NCBI RefSeq assembly: GCF_030680395.1
Contig: NZ_JAUXVR010000026.1
Coordinates: forward strand, 62,001 to 126,000
Source of the DNA: Methylobacter sp.
Lineage (GTDB): Bacteria > Pseudomonadota > Gammaproteobacteria > Methylococcales > Methylomonadaceae
Length of the DNA: 64,000 bases
Reading direction: 5' to 3'
Shown: positions 53,379 to 62,412 of the stretch, one piece after another
Layout of the letters: each line of letters opens with the position of its first letter
Position numbering within the stretch: position 1 is the stretch's first letter
Notes under the pieces: generated by a model
The model's input: only the letters and a program-made list of their open reading frames with translations
Told to the model about the DNA's origin: nothing
Database searches by the model: none
Translations under genes and position numbers: made by a program

Positions 53379-54833
53379 TTAAAGCGTCAGCATAGTGATG
53401 GTCGGTGAACTCAGTTGGTCATCCTGATGAAAACCGCGGACAACAATTACGTTATCGCCTTCTATTGCCAGCTTTGTTTCAATGGCATGATGACGGGCCA
53501 GTTTATTAGGATGAGCATGACCGGCATCATCGGCATGTATCGGTATAACGCCCCAGTATAGATTCATGCGCTGGCAAATCCATTTATTGGCGCTGATGGC
53601 TATAAGCGGCGCAGCAGGCCTTGCAGAGCTCAATGTAACCACCGACATTCCGCCGCCGGTAATGCCGACTATGGCTTTTGCATTGAGGTCAAAGCAAAGC
53701 TGGGCGGTCGCGTCGGCTACCGCATCACCGAAGGGCAGCGGTTTTTGCCCGTTATCCCGATGCGCCATTTTACCGAAAATATCCTGTTCCCTCATGAAAG
53801 CTTCAGTTTGATTGATGACTCTGGCCATCATTTCAACCGCTTCAACCGGAAAATGCCCCGTCGCAGTTTCGCCCGACAACATCACCGCATCGGTAGAACA
53901 ATAAACCGCATTGGAAACATCGGTTACTTCGGCGCGTGTGGGCCTGGCGTTTTCTATCATGGATTCGAGCATTTGAGTGGCGACGATAACCGGCTTGTTC
54001 AATGCTCTGGCGTTTTTAATGAGCTGGTGCTGGGCAATCGGCACATCTTCCGGGTTCAACTCTACGCCCAAATCGCCTCGGGCAATCATGATCGCATCGG
54101 AGGCGTTAATGATTTCATGGCCGTTGATCAAGGCTTCCTGCTTTTCAATTTTGGCAATGATATGCGTATCGTAGCCGTTGGAGATAATTAACTGACGCAG
54201 ATCGGAAATATCTTCGGCCTTTCTTACGAATGACAGCGCCAGATAATCAACGCCCAAATCCAGTGCAAACAACGCATCCGCCCGGTCTTTGTCGGTTAAT
54301 GAAGGACAGGACACATTAACGCCGGGTAGGTTGATGCCTTTGTTGTTTTTTAACTCGCCGCCGTAAATGACTTCACAGGTAATGTCTTGAGCTGTTTTTT
54401 CAATAACCTTGAGTTCGAATTTGCCATCGTCCAGCAGGATTCGATCCCCCGCGGTGACATCATCAGCCAAGGGGTGGTATTGGCAGGGGATAAGATTGTC
54501 CTCGCCAACAATGTCCCGGGTCGTTACCACAACCCGGTCGCCCTTGTGGATGATAATGCTGCCGTTTTTAAATTTCCCGGTTCTGATCTTGGGGCCGCAA
54601 AGATCGGCAAAAATGGTGATATGTTGATGTAATGCTTCAGCCGATGCCCTGATTATCTGATACAGCTTGCGGTGGCTTTCATGTTCCCCATGGGACATGT
54701 TCAACCTGAAAACATTTACGCCGGCTTTAATGAGATTGGAGATAACCTCCGGGGTATTTGAAGCCGGGCCTAGCGTGGCAATGATTTTTGTTTTTCGGCT
54801 GGATAGCTTGGGTATGTTCACATGGATAGGCAT
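53379..54833 (-). CDS. pyk: Pyruvate kinase
   Basis: 484 residues. RKTKIIATLGPASNTPEVISNLIKAGVNVFRLNMSHGEHESH, metal-site IAKIEKQEALINGHEII, IMIARGDLGVELNPEDVPIAQHQLI and the PK signature, SDAVMLSGETATGHFPVEAVEMM. Catalyses PEP + ADP to pyruvate + ATP. Same strand as the redoxin and pfkA upstream, though 290 bases separate it. PEP synthase at 13.9 kb gives the reverse step. Confidence 0.97.
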   Translation of the reverse strand: MPIHVNIPKLSSRKTKIIATLGPASNTPEVISNLIKAGVNVFRLNMSHGEHESHRKLYQIIRASAEALHQHITIFADLCGPKIRTGKFKNGSIIIHKGDRVVVTTRDIVGEDNLIPCQYHPLADDVTAGDRILLDDGKFELKVIEKTAQDITCEVIYGGELKNNKGINLPGVNVSCPSLTDKDRADALFALDLGVDYLALSFVRKAEDISDLRQLIISNGYDTHIIAKIEKQEALINGHEIINASDAIMIARGDLGVELNPEDVPIAQHQLIKNARALNKPVIVATQMLESMIENARPTRAEVTDVSNAVYCSTDAVMLSGETATGHFPVEAVEMMARVINQTEAFMREQDIFGKMAHRDNGQKPLPFGDAVADATAQLCFDLNAKAIVGITGGGMSVVTLSSARPAAPLIAISANKWICQRMNLYWGVIPIHADDAGHAHPNKLARHHAIETKLAIEGDNVIVVRGFHQDDQLSSPTITMLTL

Positions 54834-54889
54834 TTTTATGAGTCCTTGTTGACTGTTTTTAACGGATGTTACGCAATAGTTAAGAAGTT

Positions 54890-54966
54890 TTCACCACGAA
54901 CACACGAAGGACACCAAGAAAAATATAAAATTCTGGAATCTCGTGGTGCTTTTTGTGACTTTCGTA
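54890..54966. repeat. Inverted-repeat remnant upstream of pyk
   Basis: caccacgaacacacgaaggac (54893-54912) and ctcgtggtg (54938-54947) are inverse; the flanks ttttcaccacgaa and gtggtgctttttgtgac belong to a dispersed repeat type common in proteobacteria. The whole interval 54834-55125 holds no gene. Confidence 0.5.
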
Positions 54967-55125
54967 ACCTCACTTATTAGTGCCAATAGGCGATATTTTG
55001 GCTATCGCCAAAGCCCGTTTAACTTGTAAAAATCATTTTTTCAACAAAAAACACTCAAATATTCAAATAGATATAAGGTTATGGGCTGTTCCCACAAAGG
55101 AGAATAGCAGTGTGCGGCCTATTTT

Positions 55126-55785
55126 TTATTCCTGCAATAAACTTTGTATTCGTGCTTCCAACCCGGGGTGAACGCCAAACGCACAATCCCTGAGAACGCC
55201 TTGTTTATCCACCAGAATATGCGAGGGCGTGCCTTTTAATTCAAAACGTTCGAATGTTTCCGCATGGTAATCAAGAGACTGAAAATAATTCAGTACTTGT
55301 TGCCTGATCTGCTGTTGATGCGCCTTTGGCAGCCGCTCGAAATCGGGTACATGGTTTTGGATGAAGTCTGCAATGACGCTATCGGTCACATCGCCGCGCT
55401 GCCTAAGCAAACGATCCATTGCCAGCGGGAAAGGAATTCGATAAGGCAGGCGGCCTGCGCTTAGCTTGCCTTGTTGGCTTAACACTCGCAACGTTTCGCC
55501 GACCACCTCGCCATGTTCGGCCAGACGGATTAGATTTTCAAGATTGTTTTTATCGAAATCCTCAAACGCAGTGGCGATGCCCAATACTGCCAGACCGTGT
55601 TCTGAATATTTACGATATAAGTCTATTGCCTGAGGCAAAGCGTATAAAAAACAGCCCGGACAATTTACTTGAAACACCTCGACCAGCACAACTTGGCCTA
55701 ATAACCGGTCAAAGTTTATTTCCGTTCCCTGAACCCAATCGGAAACGGATAATAATGGAGCTTTTTGGTTTAGTTGCGCTTTCAT
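55126..55785 (-). CDS. Redoxin (AhpC/TSA-like) protein with CxxC
   Basis: 219 residues. Thioredoxin-like core: VLVEVFQVNCPGCFLYALPQAIDLYRKYSEHGLAVLGIATAFEDFD, CPGC near residue 40; cis-Pro loop FELKGTPSHILVDKQGVL. Unlike typical TlpA (150-170), an insert of about 70 residues (residues ~80-155) separates the halves. No signal peptide, so cytoplasmic. Lies 10 bases after pfkA on the same strand, probably one transcript. Confidence 0.85.
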   Translation of the reverse strand: MKAQLNQKAPLLSVSDWVQGTEINFDRLLGQVVLVEVFQVNCPGCFLYALPQAIDLYRKYSEHGLAVLGIATAFEDFDKNNLENLIRLAEHGEVVGETLRVLSQQGKLSAGRLPYRIPFPLAMDRLLRQRGDVTDSVIADFIQNHVPDFERLPKAHQQQIRQQVLNYFQSLDYHAETFERFELKGTPSHILVDKQGVLRDCAFGVHPGLEARIQSLLQE

Positions 55786-55795
55786 CGTCGGGCGG

Positions 55796-56785
55796 CTAAA
55801 TGGCCAAAGCGCGTATTAATTCAAGCTGCGCATCGGTGGATTCAGTTTTTCCTTCCATACATGCCGATAGGGGAACCATTTCAATTTCGCCTTTATTAAA
55901 AGCGGTAACATGAGCCCGTAGCCCTTGATGAAGAGCCTGTACGGCGGCATAGCCCATGTTAGAGGCAATCAAACGATCCGTTGCTGTAGGACTGCCCCCA
56001 CGTTGGATATGTCCCAGAATACAGGCGTGTACGCTGAGATTGTACTGTTTCATAAGCGTGTCTTTTATGTCGTAGGACAAACCGGATTTTTCCCCTTCGG
56101 CGACGATAATAATGGACGATGTTTTACCTCGCTCCATGCCTTTGTTAATGCCGCTGACGATTTTTTCGTAATCAATTACCTGGTTTGACAGCACCACATG
56201 CTCTGCGCCGGTGCATACGCCGACTTGCAAGGCAATGAAAGATGATTTGCGCCCCATGACTTCAACCAGGAAAGTGCGCGCATGCGCCGAAGCGGTATCC
56301 CTGATGTTGTCGACAGCATTGACTGCGGTCTGCACCGCGGTATTGAAGCCGATCGTGTATTCGGTGCCGGAAATATCATTATCAATGGTACCGGGGATGC
56401 CGATCACCGGAATGTCATGTTCCTGGTGCAAAGTCATCGCACCGGCGAAAGAACCGTTGCCGCCTATCACAATCAAGCCTTCAATATGTTTTCTGGCTAA
56501 AATATGCGCGGCTTCCTGTCTGATTTCAGGGGTGTGAAACTCAAGGCAACGCGAGGTGTCGAGAATGGTTCCGCCGCGTTGGATGATGTTGCCGACTGAT
56601 GACAGGTTGAGCTTTTGAATATTCCCCTCCAGCAAGCCGGAATAACCTTTATAAATGCCGTAAACGTCAATACCAAGGCCGATAGCTGTCCTGACTACCG
56701 AACGTATCGCCGAATTCATGCCGGGGCTGTCGCCGCCGCTGCATAGCACAGCCAAAGATTTTATTGTTTTTGTAGTAGCTTCCAT
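55796..56785 (-). CDS. pfkA: 6-phosphofructokinase
   Basis: 329 residues, PfkA length. CSGGDSPGMNSAIRSVVR, IQRGGTILDTSRC, IPGTIDNDISGTEYTIGFNTAVQTAV and MGRKSSFIALQVG. The phosphate-donor loop reads IGGNGSFAGA: Gly at the position (E. coli 104) that is Asp in pyrophosphate enzymes, so it groups with the ATP type, but the preceding Asp103 is Asn. Starts the pfkA-redoxin pair, with pyk beyond. Methanotrophs often use PPi-dependent enzymes, so the donor deserves a test. Confidence 0.92.
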   Translation of the reverse strand: MEATTKTIKSLAVLCSGGDSPGMNSAIRSVVRTAIGLGIDVYGIYKGYSGLLEGNIQKLNLSSVGNIIQRGGTILDTSRCLEFHTPEIRQEAAHILARKHIEGLIVIGGNGSFAGAMTLHQEHDIPVIGIPGTIDNDISGTEYTIGFNTAVQTAVNAVDNIRDTASAHARTFLVEVMGRKSSFIALQVGVCTGAEHVVLSNQVIDYEKIVSGINKGMERGKTSSIIIVAEGEKSGLSYDIKDTLMKQYNLSVHACILGHIQRGGSPTATDRLIASNMGYAAVQALHQGLRAHVTAFNKGEIEMVPLSACMEGKTESTDAQLELIRALAI

Positions 56786-56863
56786 ATATTCGGTACTGTT
56801 GGATGATTAATGTTGCGGCGCCTATGGTTTTGGCGTCATGAGGATATTTTCCGGGCGCTTACC

Positions 56864-57451
56864 TTATTTGAAAATAAATTTTTTACGCTCAGGGTTGGCA
56901 TATCTGTCTTTGCCGGGTTTTATTTCAGTTTGCCCGGGTTGCCGGGTATCCGGGAAGACTCTTTCCTTAATATTATGCTGATGGGGCACTACTGACGGAT
57001 AAGCAGGGAATGACTGGAAAATGGGAGCCGATTGATAAGTCGGATAATAGGGTGGAAATTGATATTGCAGGTATGGAGCCGACATATTTTGGCGCTCCAG
57101 CGCGTCTGCCTGCCGCTTTGCCTCATAGGCTTGCTGTTGTTGATATTCCGCGCTTCTTTTCAACGCCTCGACAGACGCTTTTCTGTCCAGTTCGGCTTGA
57201 TGCTCTTTTTCGGCCTTGATTCTTTCCGTTTCACGCTTGGCAAAGTCCTCTTTCCAGGCTTTTAGCTTGGCTTCTTCCTCGGCAGCTTTGCGCGGATCGA
57301 TTTTCTGAATTTCAATCGTTTTCTGTTTTACGGAAGATCCGCATGGTGTGGATTGATAAACTGTTTTGCCCGATTTCAGCTGGCATTTAAAAACCTCAGC
57401 CTGGGCTGATGAAGTGAGTAGGGTCAATAGAATAAAAAATATTTTTTTCAT
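56864..57451 (-). CDS. DUF4124 domain secreted protein
   Basis: 195 residues. Signal peptide (MKKIFFILLTLLTSSAQA), then the DUF4124 motif EVFKCQLKSGKTVYQSTPCGSS with two Cys, then a long coiled coil rich in K, E and A (residues ~55-120) and a P/Y/Q-rich tail (YLQYQFPPYYPTYQSAPIFQSFPAYP). Periplasmic, function unknown. Single gene. Confidence 0.87.
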   Translation of the reverse strand: MKKIFFILLTLLTSSAQAEVFKCQLKSGKTVYQSTPCGSSVKQKTIEIQKIDPRKAAEEEAKLKAWKEDFAKRETERIKAEKEHQAELDRKASVEALKRSAEYQQQQAYEAKRQADALERQNMSAPYLQYQFPPYYPTYQSAPIFQSFPAYPSVVPHQHNIKERVFPDTRQPGQTEIKPGKDRYANPERKKFIFK

Positions 57452-57535
57452 GATTGAACACCCGGATCAGTGTGCGTTAAAAGGATGATACTAATAATCC
57501 TGATTACTTAGCAAGATTGGGATACAAGTTCGATT

Positions 57536-58612
57536 TCAAGTTACAGCACTCTGTTGAGTCAAGGCCCATCGTACGTGCTCCCTGACCATGTCGGAGTCAT
57601 GATCAAGCATAGACTTTAAGGTATCGATAATAAGCGCTGATGCAGGCGCATTGCCTAAAGCCACGGCGATATTCCTGAGCCAGCGCTGATGTCCGATTCT
57701 TCGTATTGCCGAGCCTTCGGTTTTTGCCAGAAATTCCGCTTCAGTCCAAGCAAATACTTCGAGCAATTGCCGGGTATTGAGCCGATGTCTGGGGCTGAAA
57801 TCCTGTTCGCCGGTCAGTTTGGCAAAACGATTCCACGGACAGATGATCTGGCAGTCGTCGCAACCATAGATGCGGTTGCCGATTAGAGGCCTTAAGTTTT
57901 CTGGAATTGAGCCGTGCAGTTCGATGGTCAGGTAGGACACGCAACGTCTGGCGTCGACCTGGTAGGGTGCAATAATCGCCTGGGTCGGGCAAATGTCCAG
58001 ACAGGCACGGCACTCGCCGCAATGCGCTGTGGCAGGACTGTCGATCGGTAGCGGCAGGTTGGTGAATAATTCTCCCAAAAAAAACCATGATCCGGCTTTG
58101 CGGTTGATGACATTGGAGTGCTTGCCTATCCAGCCCAATCCGGCTTTTTCGGCCAAGGCTTTTTCCAGAACCGGGGCGCTGTCGACAAAAGCCCGCATGG
58201 AGCCTGGGAGCTGGGAGCTGATTTCCGCTTGAATCTTGTCGGCCAACTTTTGCAGGCGGTTGCGCATCAGTTTGTGATAATCGCGACCCAGTGCATAGCG
58301 GGAAATATAGGCCGAAGCAGGATCAGCAAGTGTTTGATTCATGGCAATGGCAGCGTCGGTTTGGTAATCCATGCGCACGGAAATAATGCGTATAGTGTCT
58401 GGATGCAATAACTCCGGTCGGCTGCGTTTAAGGCCGTGGCGCTGCATATAGTCCATTTCGCCATGGAAGTCATTATCCAGCCAGTTTTGCAGATGCGCTT
58501 CGGCTGCCGGTAAATCGGTGTCGGTAATGCCCACCTGTTGAAAGCCCAGCTCTTGCCCCCATTGTTTAATTTGCAACGCGAGGGCGGCCATTTTTTGACT
58601 GCTTATGTCCAT
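57536..58612 (-). CDS. queG: Epoxyqueuosine reductase
   Basis: 358 residues from ATG 58612 (a longer frame starts at 58666). Cobalamin and iron-sulfur enzyme: two 4Fe-4S motifs, CGECRACLDICPTQAI near residue ~190 and CDDCQIICPWN near ~240, a catalytic Asp region in MRAFVDSAPVLEKALAEKAGLGWIGKHSNVI, and C-terminal HEAT-like repeats (IRRIGHQRWLRNIAVALGNAP). It reduces epoxyqueuosine in tRNA to queuosine. Complements gluQ in the window, which acts on queuosine in tRNA(Asp). Confidence 0.95.
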   Translation of the reverse strand: MDISSQKMAALALQIKQWGQELGFQQVGITDTDLPAAEAHLQNWLDNDFHGEMDYMQRHGLKRSRPELLHPDTIRIISVRMDYQTDAAIAMNQTLADPASAYISRYALGRDYHKLMRNRLQKLADKIQAEISSQLPGSMRAFVDSAPVLEKALAEKAGLGWIGKHSNVINRKAGSWFFLGELFTNLPLPIDSPATAHCGECRACLDICPTQAIIAPYQVDARRCVSYLTIELHGSIPENLRPLIGNRIYGCDDCQIICPWNRFAKLTGEQDFSPRHRLNTRQLLEVFAWTEAEFLAKTEGSAIRRIGHQRWLRNIAVALGNAPASALIIDTLKSMLDHDSDMVREHVRWALTQQSAVT

Positions 58613-58647
58613 AGCTGATGACAAGGATATAATGTGATTGTGAAGGA

Positions 58648-58720
58648 TAAAAAAGGCGAAAGGCAAAGGACGAAAGGCGAAAAATATCTTTCGCCCTTTA
58701 CCTTTCGTCTTGCGCCTATC
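58648..58720. repeat. Long palindromic repeat before nnr
   Basis: aaaaggcgaaaggcaaagg (58650-58668) and a near-complement cctttcgtcttgcgcct (58700-58716) form a long stem; the motif gcgaaaggc is repeated. A related copy lies after nnr at 60310-60368. Confidence 0.6.
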
Positions 58721-58789
58721 ATTCCATTTTAGCAGTGTTGATCCGTTAAATCCGTGTCATCTGCGTTAAAAGCTGAGTCGTTAAATACC

Positions 58790-60256
58790 ATGCAAAATTT
58801 ACCAATAAAACTCTATCGCGCTGCACAGGTCAGGGAACTGGACCGAATCGCCATACAAGAACGCGGCATTCCGGGTTTTGAATTAATGAGCAGGGCAGGG
58901 TCTGAAGTTTTCCAGTGTATCAAAAAACGATGGCCGGATGCCCTGTCTGTAGCGGTCTTTTGCGGTTCCGGCAATAATGCGGGCGACGGCTATATCATTG
59001 CCGGGCTGGCGTTGGAAGCGGGATTGAATGTTTGCGTTTATGCAGTTTCAGAACCCGAGAAACTTAACGGTGATGCATTGATCGCTTACCGAAAATACAA
59101 TGATGTTCATGGCACGGTTATGCCGTTTCATATCGAGCAGGGCATTAATGCCGATGTCCTGGTTGACGCGTTGCTGGGTACAGGCTTGGATAGGCCGGTA
59201 ACCGGGCTTTACGCTGAAGCTATACAGGCGATCAATGCGCAGTCATCCCCCATTATTACCGTGGATATTCCATCGGGTTTAAATGCCGATACCGGCAACG
59301 TGATGGGCTGTGCAGTAAAAGCTGATTGTACGGTTACTTTTATCGGACTGAAGCAGGGTTTATTTACCGGACAGGCGGCCGAGTATTGCGGCGTGATTTG
59401 CTATGCGCAATTGGCGGTGCCTGATGATGTGTTTGTCGACCTTGAAGCTGCGGCGACGCGAGTTGTCAAAGTGTCGTTGCCGCGTCGTAACCGTGATGCA
59501 CATAAAGGTAATTGCGGGCATGTGCTGATAGTAGGCGGTGAACCGGGCTACTCCGGTGCCGCCAGAATGGCTGGCGAGGCGGCTTTGCGCGTGGGTTCCG
59601 GGTTGGTCAGCATAGCAACACGGGCTGAGCATTCCGGGCTGATGAATCTGAACCGGCCCGAATTAATGTGTCATGGCGTGGAAACTCCGGAACAGTTGAC
59701 GGCGCTGTTGGCAAAAGTCGATATCGTTGTTGTAGGGCCGGGACTAGGGCAAAGCGATTGGGCAAAAGCGTTATTTAATGCCGCGATAAGCGCTGGAAAA
59801 CCGACGGTAGTGGATGCAGACGGTTTGAATCTTTTAGCGACGGCGCCGGCAGTAAAGTCGGACTGGATTTTAACGCCGCATCCCGGCGAAGCGGCACGGC
59901 TGCTAAACTGCTCTACGGCCTATATACAACAAGACCGGTTTGCGGCCGCCTTGTCCATTCAGGCCAACTATGGCGGTGTTGCCATTCTCAAAGGCCCGGG
60001 AACATTGATCGCATCCGAACAGGAGCTCGCCGTTTCCAACACCGGCAATCCGGGCATGGCATCCGGCGGCATGGGCGATGTACTGGCCGGTGTGATTGCC
60101 GGTTTGCTGGCTCAGGGCTTATCTTTGCAGGATGCGGCGCAGCAAGGGGTTTATAATCACGGTCTGGCGGCGGATTTGGCGGCTGAAAAAGACGGGGAAA
60201 GAGGCTTGCTGGCCAGTGATTTAATGCCTTATCTCAGACAATTGGTGAATTGGTGA
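58790..60256 (+). CDS. nnr: Bifunctional NAD(P)H-hydrate repair enzyme
   Basis: 488 residues from ATG 58790; the GTG at 58754 lies in a repeat-like leader and is less likely. Residues 1-~215 are the epimerase (YjeF_N): GSGNNAGDGYIIAGLA, VDALLGTGLDRPVTG, VDIPSGLNADTGNVMG. Residues ~225-488 are the ADP-dependent dehydratase: GHVLIVGGEPGYSGAARMAGEAALRVGSGLV, LTPHPGEAARLL and NPGMASGGMGDVLAGVIAGLLAQG. Repairs hydrated NADH and NADPH. tsaE follows 145 bases later. Confidence 0.95.
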   Translation: MQNLPIKLYRAAQVRELDRIAIQERGIPGFELMSRAGSEVFQCIKKRWPDALSVAVFCGSGNNAGDGYIIAGLALEAGLNVCVYAVSEPEKLNGDALIAYRKYNDVHGTVMPFHIEQGINADVLVDALLGTGLDRPVTGLYAEAIQAINAQSSPIITVDIPSGLNADTGNVMGCAVKADCTVTFIGLKQGLFTGQAAEYCGVICYAQLAVPDDVFVDLEAAATRVVKVSLPRRNRDAHKGNCGHVLIVGGEPGYSGAARMAGEAALRVGSGLVSIATRAEHSGLMNLNRPELMCHGVETPEQLTALLAKVDIVVVGPGLGQSDWAKALFNAAISAGKPTVVDADGLNLLATAPAVKSDWILTPHPGEAARLLNCSTAYIQQDRFAAALSIQANYGGVAILKGPGTLIASEQELAVSNTGNPGMASGGMGDVLAGVIAGLLAQGLSLQDAAQQGVYNHGLAADLAAEKDGERGLLASDLMPYLRQLVNW

Positions 60257-60309
60257 TAACAGCAAATAATGGAACACAGAGGACACTGATTGGACGAATT
60301 TAAACGGAT

Positions 60310-60368
60310 AAAAAAGGCGAAAAACAAAAGGCGAAGGGCGAAGTTTTTTGCCCTTCGCCTTTTGCCTA
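60310..60368. repeat. Long palindromic repeat after nnr
   Basis: aaaggcgaagggc (60329-60341) pairs with gcccttcgccttt (60350-60362); a T run (gttttttg) is in the loop and A-rich sequence precedes. Related to the repeat at 58648. Could fold as a terminator-like structure on either strand. Confidence 0.6.
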
Positions 60369-60401
60369 TATCTATTTCCCTAACTATAAGAAGTTACTTT
60401 A

Positions 60402-60818
60402 ATGAAGACCTATTTAAAGGACACTGAAGCGACAGAGCAGTTTGGCGCCAAGCTTTGGGCAGAGTTACCGTCAAAATGCCTGGTATTTCTGCATGGCGAT
60501 CTGGGTGCCGGAAAAACAACACTGGTCAGAGGTTTTCTCAGAGCCGCAGGTTACACCGGCGCGGTTAAAAGCCCGACTTATACGCTGGTGGAGGAATATA
60601 CGATAGGCGATCGCAAGATATTTCATTTTGATTTGTACCGGGTTGCCGATCCCGAAGAGTTGGAATGGATAGGAATAAGAGATTATTTCGATCAGGATTG
60701 CATCTGTTTTATTGAGTGGCCCGATATGGGCAAAGGTTTTTTGCCTGAACCGGATAGGGTTATTAGCTTGGTTACGGACGGATTTGGTCGGTCGGTAGAT
60801 CTACGCAAGACTACTTAG
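60402..60818 (+). CDS. tsaE: tRNA t6A37 threonylcarbamoyltransferase ATPase subunit
   Basis: 138 residues. Walker A in FLHGDLGAGKTTLVRGFLRAAG (near residue 32), then VKSPTYTLVEEYTIGDRKIFHFDLYRVADPEELEWIGIRDYF and CFIEWPDMGKGFLP, all TsaE signatures. Works with TsaB/TsaD in t6A formation on tRNA. Followed by amiC, as in many gammaproteobacteria. Confidence 0.96.
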   Translation: MKTYLKDTEATEQFGAKLWAELPSKCLVFLHGDLGAGKTTLVRGFLRAAGYTGAVKSPTYTLVEEYTIGDRKIFHFDLYRVADPEELEWIGIRDYFDQDCICFIEWPDMGKGFLPEPDRVISLVTDGFGRSVDLRKTT

Positions 60819-60862
60819 TATTAAAAAATATATGTAACTGCTCTGGAAAAACAAACACATAC

Positions 60863-60871
60863 TGCTATAAT
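60863..60871 (+). promoter_or_regulatory. Extended -10 promoter before amiC
   Basis: TGcTATAAT at 60863-60871, a perfect extended -10. The -35 region 17 bases upstream is weak (ctggaa, 60843-60848), as allowed for extended -10 promoters. It lies 28 bases before the amiC start. Confidence 0.5.
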
Positions 60872-60898
60872 CTAAACCGGATTATCACTTTGTGAGTT

Positions 60899-62203
60899 AT
60901 GTCGATGGAAAGTTACTGGAAGGTCTTGTTTATTATTGGATTACAGTTATTGGCTGTACCCGGTTATGCGGAACAGATCAATATTAGTGCATTGCGTTAT
61001 TGGAATACGCCGGATCAAACTCAAATGCTGTTTGATGTGACAAACTCACCTGAGCATCGGGTTTTTCTGATGAATAACCCTGCGCGCTTAGTGATCGATA
61101 TGCGACATACCAATGTTAAACAGGCATTAAGTCAGCCGCCGCCATCTCATCCGCTGTTTTCTCAAGTACGTGTCGCAACAAAAAATAAAACCGATATAAG
61201 GATTGTAGTCGACTTAAAAAGGGATATTAACTCAAAAAATATGTCATTAAGAACCAATAGTATGAACGGACATCGCTTGGTTATTGAACTATTGGACAAA
61301 GCACCGAACACTTCTACCAAGGTTGCAGAAAGAACCGAGATTAAAGCAACTGCAGGTAAAACGGCTACTGTTAAAATGGCCGATAGCAAACCCATTACAG
61401 AAAAACCTGCTAAAGAATCCCAAAACACAGTAACCAGAAAGGTTGCGACCAGTCCGGCTGAGCTAACAAAAGTTACCAAACGAGACAAAGATATAATCAT
61501 TGCGGTTGATGCAGGACACGGTGGCGATGATCCCGGTGCTCATGGGCAAAATGGTACCGAGGAAAAAAAGATCACTCTTGCCATTGCCAAAAAACTTGCG
61601 GATTTAATTAATCAACAACCGGGTATGAAGGCTGTTTTGGTTCGCAAAGGCGACTACTACGTGGATCTTAGAAAAAGAATGCAAATTGCCAGGGCAGCGA
61701 GGGCTGATTTGTTTATTTCAATTCACGCCGACGCCTTTCAGGATTCAACAGTCAAAGGCGCTTCGGTGTTTACCTTATCCAACAAAGGTGCAACCAGCGA
61801 GGCCGCGCGATGGCTGGCGAATAGCGAGAACGCATCAGACTTGGTTGGCGGCGTCAGTCTTAATGATAAAGAAGATGTGTTGGCATCAGTGTTGCTGGAT
61901 TTATCGCAGACCGCTACGCAAGACGCCAGTGTGAATATTGCCCGGAAGGTGTTGAGAAATTTTGAATATATTGGTGAATTGCATTACGCCTCAGTGCAAA
62001 AAGCCGGATTTCTGGTATTGAAATCGCCTGATGTGCCGTCTATTTTGGTAGAAACGGCATTTATCTCTAATCCATCGGAAGAACTTAAGTTAGTCAATAC
62101 CGCGCATCAATTAAAAATAGCCGGTGCTATTTTTAATGGCGTGCGCAGTTATTTTAGTAAAGACATTCCTACGGAAAGCAAAGTGGCGGCTTTAGAAATG
62201 TAA
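60899..62203 (+). CDS. amiC: N-acetylmuramoyl-L-alanine amidase (AmiC-like)
   Basis: 434 residues. Signal peptide (YWKVLFIIGLQLLAVPGYA), AMIN domain (INISALRYWNTPDQTQMLFDVTNSPEHRVFLMNNPARLVIDM, residues ~23-130), Thr/Lys-rich linker, then the Amidase_3 catalytic domain from about residue 200: IIIAVDAGHGGDDPGAHG (Zn His), EKKITLAIAKKLADL (Glu), LFISIHADAF (His), ILVETAFISN (catalytic Glu). Splits septal peptidoglycan under activator control. mutL follows. Confidence 0.95.
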   Translation: MSMESYWKVLFIIGLQLLAVPGYAEQINISALRYWNTPDQTQMLFDVTNSPEHRVFLMNNPARLVIDMRHTNVKQALSQPPPSHPLFSQVRVATKNKTDIRIVVDLKRDINSKNMSLRTNSMNGHRLVIELLDKAPNTSTKVAERTEIKATAGKTATVKMADSKPITEKPAKESQNTVTRKVATSPAELTKVTKRDKDIIIAVDAGHGGDDPGAHGQNGTEEKKITLAIAKKLADLINQQPGMKAVLVRKGDYYVDLRKRMQIARAARADLFISIHADAFQDSTVKGASVFTLSNKGATSEAARWLANSENASDLVGGVSLNDKEDVLASVLLDLSQTATQDASVNIARKVLRNFEYIGELHYASVQKAGFLVLKSPDVPSILVETAFISNPSEELKLVNTAHQLKIAGAIFNGVRSYFSKDIPTESKVAALEM

Positions 62204-62412
62204 TCGAAAGTTAAAGGTTAATCACCGATGTTGCATAAGCCACATAAGATCATTAAGAAGACTCGAACAAAAAATATCAAATTTCGTGGTTTCGAGGTAA
62301 AAATCTTTTAATTTTGTAGAAACGGCTAAAGCCGCGATTGTTGCTTCCTGTAAGGAAGTGTGAATAATTACCCCCAGTCATATAAAATACGCTTTTTGCT
62401 TTAGGCTTGCTG
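62204..62412. other. Intergenic region before mutL
   Basis: About 210 bases. Contains a small stem cttcc-tgta-aggaag near 62345-62359 and catataaaat (62380-62389), a possible -10. No gene. Confidence 0.35.

Noticed and set aside
55796-56785. Pyrophosphate-dependent phosphofructokinase
   Set aside because: The Gly after the GGN segment marks the ATP type; PPi enzymes have Asp there.
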